Origin: Branchiostoma floridae
Lineage: Eukaryota; Chordata; Leptocardii; Amphioxiformes; Branchiostomatidae
Assembly (NCBI RefSeq): GCF_000003815.2
Contig: NC_049981.1
Location: 18,750,585-18,814,584, forward strand
Length of the DNA: 64,000 nt
Direction of reading: 5' to 3'
Shown: in pieces, positions 44,201 through 55,670 of the stretch
Layout: the number at the start of each line of letters is the position of its first letter
Numbering within the stretch: position 1 is the stretch's first letter
Translations under genes and position numbers: made by a program
The notes under the pieces: model-generated
The model's input: the letters and a program-made list of their open reading frames with translations, nothing else
Told to the model about the DNA's origin: nothing
Databases searched by the model: none

Positions 44201-47200
44201 CCCTGGTGATGTTTACAAGTTTGCCCATTGTCCCTAAAAGTAAAGGAAATGAGTGTTGTTCACTTTAGTTTTAGTACACTTCAAGCTATCTATGATTACA
44301 ACTCTCTAAATTGACTACAAGCGTAGTTGTTTCCTGTTCACAGAGTAACGTCGTGCTAAAATAAAGTTTTCTTCGTAAGCCAATCCATAACAACTCTATA
44401 CAACCTAGCGACGTAAACAATGAAGGGTCGAGGTTTAGAAACCATACAAACTGTCTACGGTCAATTACACAATTTGACAAATGATACTGAGATACTGAAA
44501 AATCATGGGCTGAATCCTCTACATAACGGTCGACGTTTATATCCTGAAGTGGTCGAGTTAAGTTTTATACATAGACTTTCGAGTGAGACCATTACGAAGC
44601 CAAAACGTTGCAAGAGGAGGTATTCTATATGAATATACTTCAAGAACGCAAAGTGACAAATGGCTAATCAACATCAACACTTAAGAGGAAGCAGTTGTAC
44701 ATCATCACTTCATGTGAATTTTTGTGAAACACACAGGGAGGGAATCATATTTGAAGTCGTATATTACAGTTTTGATTTAGAAATAGTATATATAGTTTCG
44801 GTACTAAGAAGCACCTGCCATATCGGTGAGACAAATATGCAGGGAAAGAGTATTGATCAACTAGTCTTGTTATATCAATTTACAAGTAACTTTTTTTCAG
44901 AATTCCCATCCATTTTCTATTTAGACTGATAAAAGTAGATATCCGTATAGCTATAGACACAAGCAACTGTCTCTACACAATGTACAGCCAGTTTTAATTA
45001 CCATATATCTGTGATGCGTCCACCTGTATAGTGAGTGAGTGTAATTCCACCAGTCCAGACCAGCTAGTGTAAAGTTGTCTGACATGCACGCTGGGTGCGC
45101 CTGTATACTTGTTTCTTCTCGTCTGTCGAGCATGATACCGTCCTTACTTCACCACACGGCCATATTTCCTCCATTTTTATGATCGATGTAGTGGCATGAG
45201 ATTCCACATTTTTCCAAGATACGGTGGGTGAAATATTGCCCTGGTCCTGGGAGCCCTGAGCTCCGCAAATAACACCTGTGACAGCTACACAAAAAATTCC
45301 TCACCAAATTCATCAAATTTCATGAGTTTTGATAGCGATGGGGATGAAATTACAAATCCTATCGAGTTATCGGCGTGCTATCGCGGCGGACCGGGCTCGG
45401 CCAGCATGGCGACCCCGGCAAATATGGAGCGCCTAACACGGATTATCCCGGGCGAGATACGTGAGATAAGCGTTATGTATTGCTGCAAGGGTGCTTGCCC
45501 TTGGAACGGCCATCTATCAAACCTTGTACACTTGTTCCCAACCTTTCCAACCTGTGAGGGCTAAGTACAGTACCAGCCCAAACGAAAACCGATTTTTCTT
45601 TTCGCGATTACTTTTGGTCTCAAGTCTATGGATGGTCAGTCTGAGGATGTGACAAGTTTTGAAACAAAATTGCAGTTTTGCAGTTTCTTCATTGGAAGTT
45701 AAATGTTCTGTTTTCCACCTGCGTGAATGTTGAATCCCAGCACACCTGTTTGTTCCACATAGTTGTCACCATAGTGGGCTATACATGTACTACATGCACG
45801 GGACCGGAAAGTTGTTACCGAAGTAGAACTTGTTGCCGAGTTTACGCCAACCTGCACCTAATTTACAACGTCTGAGGTGTATCGGACACGGTAAAATGTG
45901 AAATTTTACAATGGGAAGGCCCATTGACGGACTGCGTGCTCAATCTTAGACTCCGGGAGACTCAGATTCATGTCTGGGCATTGTGTCTTCGGACTACTCT
46001 TGACAACGGTGTCGACCAGAGAGCTGCTTGGCCCGAATCACAACACTGCTCTCTCACAGACACCTCCAACACCATCGCCCCGATACACGTCTTATAATTA
46101 TGCGATGAAATTACTCATATCTAAATGTGGGCAATAGTCCTGAAGCAGGAGGGAACCCCCCGAAAACCCCAGATGCGAACCACTGAACTGCAAAATTATA
46201 CTATTTTTCAGCTCTTTAGAGCAGGCTTCCGGAGCCAGAAGAATAATTGATCTAATATAAGTCTGATCGTTTAGGCCAAATACATAATCAATTATGCCAG
46301 AACAGCGACAGGACCCTATCCATAATGCCGCCATGTCTGCATATTTAAAACAGTGCAGTGTACTTCTAGGCGCGGAAAACATTAATAAAACACCGTAGCT
46401 TTTCATTGGGAATCGGTTAGGGGGAGGTTGGCCACTTAGGGCCAGCTGATACCAATAAAAGGTTGACAAGTTCGGAGATAACGCTACTCGGGAATAAGGA
46501 CGGGCGGCGGCGGAGGATTCCTGTGGGTCGGGCGGTGGGACCTCCAGGCAGGGAGAAGTCACCTGTCTGTCACCACTACGGACGGTTTTCCTCTGTAGAA
46601 AGCTATCTGACGGGTCTCAACCCCCTCGGACGGCGTCTGGGATCACTCCGAGAGGCGCTGTGGACAGTTTTGTCGAGAGTTTTGATCTCTTAAACTAACA
46701 GATAAACTTTGGGTCCAACTCGAGTTGTCGGGTGCGGCGGCGTGTGCAGGGAACGGTATGGCACTCCACTGGGCCGTGACACGGTAGTTAGTCGGGACAT
46801 TAATAACATCAACACACGGGTGGTAAAATCTGCACACAACTGGACAACTAACTACACAAAGCGTGGAGAGGAGGGGTGGTAGGGGATATACTTTCGCAAA
46901 ATTGTCCAACAAATAGAGAATGGAAACAACAACTTGTTTTAGAGTTACAGACGTTATACGCTAGTTATAAGGGTCATGGATAGTTTGAATTATTCAGTTG
47001 TGATAAAAAATGGATCTGAAACAAAATTGGCTGGCTGAAGTTGCTGAATTACCCAATTACACATCACCAAAACAAGGCGCGGTGTCGGGTATATCCAACA
47101 TGGCTGGAAATCCGGCAACAAGACACTGCGACCCCACGAGACGGGTTCATTTACCTGCTAGGTCACACTACAGACCTCCAAAGCTACACGATTTGAACAA

Positions 47201-48264
47201 GTTTGGAGCCAGATTGGCATTCCTCAGGATTTCCCTTGTCCCGGGCAGCTGATAATGAGGGTAGTCGTGTTGTTGTGGTGAGGGAACTGAAGCCCCATTC
47301 ACGCAGACCCCGGCCGGGAATTCTACTGTTGTAATAAAGTAGGGGCACAATAGAAAGTGCAAATGGCCTCCGCGTCATTTATGCTGACAACAACAGGAAC
47401 CTTTCCGTGCGCAGAATTGCTGCATATCTGTCCGTGCTAAAAGCCCTTGTCCACCCACAAACAACAACAAGAACTTTACAAAACTTCACACCAGCTCCGA
47501 CCTTGGCGTAGACAACATCAGACTGTACAAACTGCGTTTACACGAGCCTCCCTACGCATGAGTAACGCCACATGTTCTGTTCCAACATTTACAGCTATAA
47601 ACCACTAAACACGAGTCTGTATAACAAGTTCTCCTGGTTCAGAAGACAGGGGCCATTTTGATGTCTCCTGCTATGACAGCTACTGAATAAGGGAAGACAC
47701 AATGAAGCCATAGAAAATACCAGTTGTGACTCTCACCACATGGTACGGTTCGGGTGGCCGTGGTGTTGCTAATCTGTCGGGTCGTGGCGCTAGTCATTGT
47801 CATGTTTGTTAGGTGCTAATGCTATCTCCATACTTATTCCTATAGGAGATAATCTGTGAATATAACGTGTTGACACAGATGTTATGTGTACAGTAGGTCC
47901 GTGGGGACGAGGGACAGGCGAGGCCCCCCTCCCTCTATGGCTTCCCCCCTGACCCACGCCAGGACGACGAGTTGCGGCCGACCACTTGACAGTGTTGTCC
48001 TGCTTACTTGACTCCAACGACACCGTGTCAGACAGGGAGGTTTGTAGGCCGGGATGAATGGCAGAATAGGGCGCGAGTCGAGCATATCGGCCGGCTTGTC
48101 ACCGCACGGCGGAACCCGTCCAACCGGGTCGGCGTGTGGTCGGGCTTACTCTGCCGAGACCACGGTGGATGCGCCCCGGTACACAAGCTGCCGGGCAGCC
48201 GTGGTAACGTTTTGTGTTGGCTATGGCTGCGGAAAGGAGAGTGAAAATTGAAATGTGTACTTAC

Positions 48265-48328
48265 CGCCTGAATCTCCATGGTGTTGCTGCATGCTGCCCA
48301 TACTAGCCATCGTGGTCATCCTGTCCAT
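48265..48328 (-). CDS. Pax2/5/8: Pax2/5/8 distal first coding exon (1A-like)
   Basis: On the minus strand ATG at 48328 starts MDRMTTMASMGSMQQHHGDS, ending GGC G before the consensus donor GTAAGT. The 64 coding bases are 21 codons plus one base, phase 1, which joins exactly to the 27050-27215 exon as [14 protein letters not shown]. The Met-rich leader is not a known domain; N-termini before the paired domain vary widely in this family. The frame stays open upstream for 26 codons to a TAA. A CATTGCAG acceptor-like site lies inside that stretch, so an earlier start in an upstream exon cannot be excluded. It lies 21 kb upstream of the paired-domain exon and 19 kb upstream of the proximal first exon, like Pax5 exon 1A. 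Confidence 0.85.
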
Positions 48329-48331
48329 AGG

Positions 48332-48351
48332 GGGATCCGAACCCGCAACCC
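48332..48351 (-). repeat. tRNA-like B-box/T-arm sequence (possible SINE remnant)
   Basis: Minus-strand GGGTTGCGGGTTCGGATCCC resembles the variable loop and T-arm of tRNA-derived SINEs (B box GGTTCGANNCC with one mismatch), preceded by CGAGTACCCGA. It ends three bases before the Pax2/5/8 distal start codon. No complete tRNA fold or clear A box was found, so it is not called a tRNA gene. Confidence 0.3.
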
Positions 48352-51300
48352 TCGGGTACTCGTGATGTGACGCCACTGTGGTAGTCTTGACGAACTGGTG
48401 TGCTGCAATGTATTATGTTACGGGTTCCCCCTGGGAGTGGCGGTGGTGCTATCCGTGTCTGTCCTGTCCCGCGAGGTTTCGCGTACTACGGTCGCTCGCT
48501 GCACTCAACCAACCGGGACAAAACGGTTTGACAACAACAAAAGCCCCTGGTCGATTGAGCTGTGAATTGATAAAGAAAATAAATAGAATTCAAACGAGGG
48601 ACGATTTCACAGACCACGGGGCCGTGATCGAGCGCGCTCGGGTATGATCGGGAGGTGGGAGGGATCCACTTCGGGAGACGTCGAAGGTTGTCCCGAGCAA
48701 GTTCAGCGTAGCGAGTCGGTGGTCTCGCCTGAGAAGAGCGACTACTCCAGTAGACCACTGCAACAGGGGGTCGATCGCGTGCAAGAACCCGAGCCTATCT
48801 TTGATCGTAAAACTCCGAATCGCCAACCACTCGCTGTTATTAGCTGTATCGAGAACCGGTCGGTGATTGGCCAGAACTTCGAGGGCACAATAATTCCCGC
48901 CCTTTTCCCTGGTGTTGTTTTATGCAACAGGCAACACAAGTAGGTTGGCTCAGGGGCTTGTCGAAGAGGGCGTCACCCATCTGAACACAAATGTTAATAA
49001 ATTGATATTCGTCATGGACTAGCGACCGACGACAAGCTTTCCAGCTGGGAATGTGAAACGGAAATTTTTCATCCACGACACTCTCGCGACCTTCACGTTT
49101 CTTTGACAACTTCATCTAACCAGAGAAGGCCACCAAAGTTTGCTCAGATCAGAGTCAGAAAGCTCACCGATAGTGATAGTGTGTATTGACAACATCTACG
49201 CATTGAAAGAAAGTGGAAAAATGCTTTATAATTTTCAAGGAAAAACATATCTAAGTAATTGTTGGTGAAGAAAAGTGGTGTAATTGCAAGTTTTTGCGTA
49301 TGTGTTTACCTGCACCAAGAGTGTTGTATTCTCACCAAATACCTATACATTCTTTCACAGCTCTGTGTGTGGGAAAGGAATGTGGGTACGAAAATTTGCG
49401 CATTAAGACACCGGGCACGTCGTGGTGAAAAAAAAGCCTCCTGCAAAGCTGTTCTCTCAATAAAAAGAACGAGAGGTAACGGGCTCATTAGCCGCTAAAC
49501 CTCATGCACGAGGTGACCAAATTGGCGCGCAAACACACACGCGAGGGGGCACCCCTCCGTCCCGCTGGCGCGCTGAACCGTGAGTCGGAGTGTTTGCCTC
49601 TAGGTCACGGGGCTGCTCAAGCGAGTCCCGACGTTTTGTTCGAATTTGTGTGATCGGTTGCACCACACAACGACGTTACATTGAAGTGACAATGAGTATT
49701 TGGGTGTTGACTTTATAAATTTACACGTGGTTCAGGAGCAGCTTCTTGGTACGACGTCATCGGTGGCCGTCCCGCAGAGACCGTTACCACGACAACGGCT
49801 CATTAAACACACAAATTACGGGGTTTGGTATCTTGACCTGTGGAAAGCCTTTTCCCGTCTGCCAAAACCTTCACCATGCAAACCTGTTCTATTATTGTTT
49901 ATATCTTCCTGTTATGGTTTAAACCATGGCAAACATTTCTATATAAGCTTTACATATTCGCAGTTGATGTTAGAATTCTTCGCAAATACACGCTACTAGT
50001 AATATATTGTATGTCAGGTACATTAAAAAAGACGTTTTACAGAAATAACACCAGAAGCTCATCTCAAGAAGTATTGACAAGCGCTGCAGGACGCAAAGAA
50101 AAGTATGAGACATCGCTCATTGTTTCCCAACTATACAAATACCCACACAACGCAAGCACTGTTCAAGGACTTAACTGTCAAACTGATGAAGGAATACAAC
50201 CGGACTTAAAGCAGTTCTATGTAAGTTGCACGCCTGTATGGAGAACAACTGTCGGCAAGATCCTCTCTTTTCTTGTAGTGGTGTGAAGTTACCTTCGGTC
50301 GATGGGAAAACATGTGTAAAATGACGTAGGCGTCGTTAAGGGGGCATTCCAAAACATCGGCTCTCCAGTGAGTCCGATTTCCTCCTTGTTTTGGGTTTGC
50401 AGACTTGCGGGATGTGCCCTGCATAATACCCGAGGAAACAGGACATCTGATCTCCAGCCGTCAGGTCGGCAGCCATTTGTATGGAGATGAGTCCTTATTT
50501 TGGCAAGTTGATCCCTCGGCCCCAGCATTGTCTGCAGCTCCTTTTGTAGGAACCTTAATTAAACTTTTTGTCAGTGGAATCTTATGATGCATTAGACGTT
50601 AGATGTGCCAAAAAGAAATTCCTTGTCCTCAAAAGAGACACCGATTATTTGTTGTCATTGCGAGCCAGATACCAGGTAAGCGACACGCCCTTAAATACCA
50701 CGAGGCTGATATATACAGCTGCAGAACAACCATAACAACAACAAGAAAAACAACAGTGAGAGGGGGGGGGGGGGGCTGAAAGTTCAGCGGTCTTCACTTT
50801 GACTGTGATGTCCCTACAACATGTGATTACCGTCCTGGAACGGTTGACCCATATTGTGGTAGTTTTAGTTCTAACATGTTGTTGGCCTCTTCCTCGTCTT
50901 TCTTCCTGCTTAAAAGGCGGTCACAATTATACCCGACCTTACATATGCAAGGTAGCAGGACAAAGGGACGACAGAAACTCTAGACATTGATGAAGTGTTC
51001 CCGCGGGGCACGGTCCGACAACTGTTAGGAGAGAGACAGCCTCCATGCCTGCCTTACAGCAGAACGGTTATGTTACAAACAAAACGTACAATGAATCACT
51101 GCCTTTTTAAACGACTACTGACTTACTATGGAGCCTCGTGGCTATACTGCTTAACAAGGCCGGATTACAAAGCAGAACCGCATTAAGAAGGATAAATTCT
51201 CTCAAGTTTCAGAGGCAAACAGTACCGAGTATGCCGTCACTAGTTAGAATTCTTCTGACTATACGACAGTGAAGTGGATTGGTAGCGCGCAGGTTAGCGC

Positions 51301-52120
51301 GTAAACCACGGATGACACAAGAAAATCCAACAGGTGGTTAAAGATGGTGACGCGCTCGTGTAGGTCCCACATGACGCTGAGGGAAAAAGAACTGAAGGGT
51401 TTATTGTCTCTGTGTTGTCTATGATGGAGAGGCTATGACGGGGACTTTAGAGACCTGGAAATGATATTTGAAAGCAACGCGAAACCACCAAAGACAAAGT
51501 ATAAGTGCATAAAAACGGAAAATCTAAAAAAAGAATATCACTATCGTAGGTTTTTCATTATGAAGTATAAAGGTATTAAACGGAATAACATTACATAATT
51601 TAAGCGTACAGACATCTCAAATATAATTTCAATTTCTTTTTATAACTTTTTTTCAGTAACTGAGACGGGTGGAAGTCTGAGCATAGCGTAAACAAGAACC
51701 GGAATCTTGGGACGTTTTTCACACAGGTATCAGTTTACCCCATACCAGCATATCTGTAATCCGTTCATCACATTGACTATTTGATCGGCATTACGTCGGA
51801 GAAAATTTTATATGGGTTCTTACAGAGGTTCCGTTTACTGTACACTACGGACGCCTTTGATGGAACGCCGGTAGACTCGTGTTGTGTATGCCAGATCAGA
51901 GGAAGAGAAGAACATCGATAGCACTTATCCTAAATTTCTGTTATCATTGAAGTAACATAAAGAAAAGACAATAACTTTAACCATGTTTGATCCCGTGGTA
52001 ACAAAAACAATACAGCCTTTGTACATGTTGTCAGTATCATACGACCTCATACGGTTACAACCTCCTTCGCAGATTTCTAGCAGCGCAGGCTTTCGTTTGG
52101 GGGGGGGGGGAGAGCGCTGA

Positions 52121-52248
52121 TTTGCGACTTTCAACATGAACAAGATTCTCTAATGCCGGGAGAGGGTACTAGGTAGAAGAAGTTTCTAGCCAGCGCGAAA
52201 CTCCCTCTCTCGGCATTAGAACAATCTTAGCCCATGTTGAAAATCGTG
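52121..52248. mobile_element. Foldback element, about 46-bp imperfect arms
   Basis: The left arm 52121-52166 (ending TCTAATGCCGGGAGAGGG) is the imperfect reverse complement of the right arm 52203-52248 (starting CCCTCTCTCGGCATTAGA), with about 85% identity and one small offset. The spacer is 36 bases. It would fold into a long stem. MITE-like origin is the simplest reading; a microRNA-type precursor is possible but unsupported. Confidence 0.65.
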
Positions 52249-52305
52249 AAAAAAAAGGCCAGCGTTGCTAGATGTCTGGGAAGGAGGCTACATGCACGTC
52301 TGTAT

Positions 52306-52324
52306 TCTCCAAGCAGAGGTTGGG
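52306..52324 (+). repeat. Solo copy of MITE-like end
   Basis: TCTCCAAGCAGAGGTTGGGG matches the terminal repeat of the 12751-12911 element at nearly all positions, but no inverted partner was found close by. Confidence 0.45.
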
Positions 52325-53305
52325 GCGCGGAGATAGGAGTTGTCGGGATTTTTACCGGCTCGCTTCCCTGAGTAGTACGTCTGGTGCCCGTTTCCAACTG
52401 AGGATCGAACCAAGTCGTCCCCTAACTTGATAAAGTACCAGGGCCTCGTGACTCATTTAAACAATTATCACCCCCATGCATGTTTAAAGCGGGTAGCTGA
52501 CACCTATCCGCTTCAGTAGTCCGATCCTGAATCCTTGCCTGCAACATTTTAACAGCTTCTACAAAATTAATGATTCGGCCGTGATTCTGTCGGTAAAAGG
52601 TGGAGTCCAAAGTAATAGATCCCCTCTGTAATAGCCGCTTCGTATCTATCATTTTGCCAGTCCGGACTATTAGGTCAACTTAGGATTTAAATAGCGGAAA
52701 AATACCCCTTTTGAAATTTAAAGTGTGCTTGTGCCTTTATTTAGAAGCCGTCGGTTTTGTGTCTAAGCGGTGAGAACGGTAAATAGGCGTGACGACACTG
52801 GGTAGGGAAGAAACAAATGGAACAGGGACCGAACTTTCCTTCCTTGCTTTGGGTGCGCTGACGCTTAGGTGGTATTATCTCAAATGAAGGTTCAGTAAAA
52901 TTTGAATGTGAAGTGTGTAGTATGTTTATTTCTGTTTTTATCTGTGAATGATATGAAGTAACCAGCTTCAAAATGACTTATAATACATAGAAGATGCCAG
53001 GTTTTACATGACAGACAGTGCTTGGCAAAGATAGTCAACTTTTCATTGACATTATTCACTTAAATTTCACGTTTCAAATTACCTTTGACTAAATTTAACA
53101 TTTATAGAACATAATACTTGCTCTACTCTCTTCTTTTCAAGAAGTAAAGCTATCAGCCTACTAGTACCATGTAAGAGCTACTTTATCTGTCCTATAAACT
53201 GTGTTTTGGATCATCCAATGTAACAAAAATACGGAACAAATCTAAATTTATATGCAAATGTTTATTGTTATTTACTTTGACACTCACAAGAAAAGTAATC
53301 TCCAA

Positions 53306-53435
53306 GCAGATTTATCGATGGCAAGGCAGTATCCAAAGGGCCAACCAGTATACCCACATAGGCAAGTTCCTTTTACATTTTTGTGGCCTGTTGTATAATG
53401 GTTGGCCCTTTAGATGCTGCCATCGATAGATCTGC
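53306..53435. mobile_element. Foldback element, about 40-bp arms
   Basis: The left arm 53306-53347 (GCAGATTTATCGATGGCAAG to GGGCCAACCA) is the imperfect reverse complement of the right arm 53399-53435 (TGGTTGGCCCTTTAGATGCT to ATAGATCTGC). The main difference is a short deletion in the right arm. Weaker pairing continues inward. It is preceded by TCTCCAA, so the left border reads TCTCCAAGCAGA, as in the other MITE-like elements. No coding capacity. Confidence 0.65.
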
Positions 53436-55570
53436 ATTAAAAGACGTATAAAAGTCTCAACAACCCTACCATTCCTCTGTAGACACGAAGGGGGGCTCTT
53501 TTATTAGATTGATTTGTGTCATTGTGTACTATTGATACGAAACGTCACTCATTTAAAGTTCTCCCGAGGGAGACTATAACGGTTTGTCCTGATTCCTCTG
53601 ACGGTTTCAAGTACGTTAAAGCCGTTCACAAGAGGAAAACGAACAAAGAGGTTTTTGTACTCTCAAGTCGTCTGCCATTGACATTTTGCTAAGCTACACC
53701 CGGGTCCAGCTGACCAATGATCACAAAAGGCTGTAATTTTCTAGGTTGCCAATATTCCCGCCGCACTGTTCACAGCAAGCAGACAATGCAACAGTGTTAC
53801 GAGGGTTACGTATTGTTTGGAAAACTACAATTGACAGAATCGTTCCTTTTTTTCTTCATGGTAAAAATTGATATAAATGTTATCGACCGTAGATCCCAAA
53901 ATAGAAGAGAAAACCCAGGTCCAAAATAGCACGGATCTATGTTTATAGTCCGGCGCGCATGAAGGAAGGGTTCGAACCTGTCGGACAACGAACATGAATG
54001 CTCATAGAAGAGAACAAAGTGTGGCCAGAATAGAGGTACAACATTTCCAGCTCGTGACAACCACAGTAAAATTTTACGTTTCACAAACCTCAATCTTGGC
54101 TTCCAATCTTTATCCACTTTTGAATGATTTGCATATGAAGCATATTATTTTATTGCCAACACATTTGTAGCCTGTATCAATTACAATAGCTACCATAAGA
54201 TATGTATATGTTTCGCCAATATATCAATCCTAACGACAGGTGGTTTGCTCTTGTCTCCGTCAGACCAAACGTTTGCCGCCTTTGGGTTCATCAAAATAGA
54301 TTTATGTTAACGAACCTCCTTTAGAATGTGTCTGAAGTACGAGTACGTTGGGCTCGATGATCAGATTTAGAGAAGGCTTTAGTCGCTTTTTATTCCGCTG
54401 GTTCTTCAGCCGTTCAACAGTACTCTAACATGTGTAAGCTATCGATTTATGACAGAAGCACCCAAAACATCAGTCTGTTGGTATTTCTGATCAATAAAAA
54501 CAAGGTGTGGTGGTGTGGAAATTGCTGCCATCAAACAAACACTCCCTTGGATGGTGGCGGTGGTTTGTTTTAGTCTCTACACATGAAAGTGTTAAGTACA
54601 CACTAAGCAAAATTACGAGTGGTTCACTGCCAACAACAACCCGTTTATCTATGAAAATGTTGGACAAATGTTGGAAAAGACCCACGCCCTTCAAATAGGT
54701 TAAGAAGAAATGGATTTAGAACACATCTTGATTTATGATTTCTTGATTTATCTAAGTTAAGTTAAATTTTTCTAATTCATCTCATTTTCCTTCTTTGTTA
54801 AGTATGCAATTCTGTATACGACTGTTTTACTTTGCTTGGGTGTTGTAATAAAGTTAGCATGCATATGATTTAATGTTTTTTCACCACAAATTTCTTTTCG
54901 GTGTACTTCATGATTTCGTACATAAATTATTATTACAATATTGAATACACGATCTCAAGACTGCACGATGATTACTAGTTCATTCTTCAGAATCAAATGT
55001 ATATTGGAAATTTCAACCACCTCTTTTGAAGTTGAATTGTACGTTATAATTTTGATGTAATCTTTATTGACACAACAAAGGTACAGAGACTTTCATAAGG
55101 TCTTCTGCATCTTTTCGATGCAGACAAACAAATAGATGTAGTAACAAACATGAATATATCAACCGTCAGGTCCAACAAAAGCGACACATTCACCTTGTTC
55201 TAATAGTATGATACACTGACCTTAGCAAACAATTTTGGGATTAAGAACTGTCATCAGAGATGAGTACACATAAATGCACATATGTCACCCATGGTCTGGT
55301 GGCTTTGTTATGGGCATGCCAATCAACTAAGTGGTGCCCGTGACAGAAAACATTGCATGTATGTCTTTTGAAAAGGGATCAAGATGGAATAACTAGAGTG
55401 AAGCTTAATCACGAAGGAACACCGTCTGTATTGTTGTGGTATAGATGACAATTGAAGGGCGACAACATCTTTTGTTGATCACCAAGAGAGTAGATGAATA
55501 GGGAACGATATTGAAAAAAAAACAGCAGGCGATAATGTTATGAATTTCCTCGTAAAATGAATAAAATGAA

Positions 55571-55670
55571 ATGTAAATTATCCTTGAAAATGATTGTGTA
55601 AACTATCACTGAAAAAGGTAGTGTAAACTATCACTGAAAATAATAATGAAAATTGTCCATGAAAAACGTT
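55571..55670. repeat. Tandem repeat, four 25-bp units
   Basis: Units start at 55571, 55596, 55621 and 55646. The middle two are GTGTAAACTATCACTGAAAA plus five variable bases and are nearly identical. The outer two have diverged (ATGTAAATTATCCTTGAAAA and ATGAAAATTGTCCATGAAAA). Confidence 0.9.

Larger units (their letters stand above)
29841..48264 (-). other. Pax2/5/8: Long 5' intron of Pax2/5/8 (distal to proximal first exon)
   Basis: More than 18 kb without a recognisable exon. It contains a foldback element at 37578-37771, a small TTAGCATC hairpin at 36740-36762 and an old LINE-like 3' tail near 41180-41226. It also holds the longest gap-free open frame that is not an exon (41512-42033, 173 codons) and a 154-codon minus-strand frame at 46098-46562; neither resembles a known family. 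In vertebrates such 5' introns of Pax2/5/8 hold enhancers; none can be identified here by eye. Confidence 0.7.

Noticed and set aside
46098-46562. 154-codon minus-strand frame
   Set aside because: No domain, no splice context and random-looking composition; probably chance.
49840-50286. 148-codon plus-strand frame
   Set aside because: Hydrophobic start but otherwise random composition, no promoter or splice support, no family.
53966-53980. GGGTTCGAACCT, like a tRNA T-loop
   Set aside because: No matching A box, acceptor stem or cloverleaf could be found around it.
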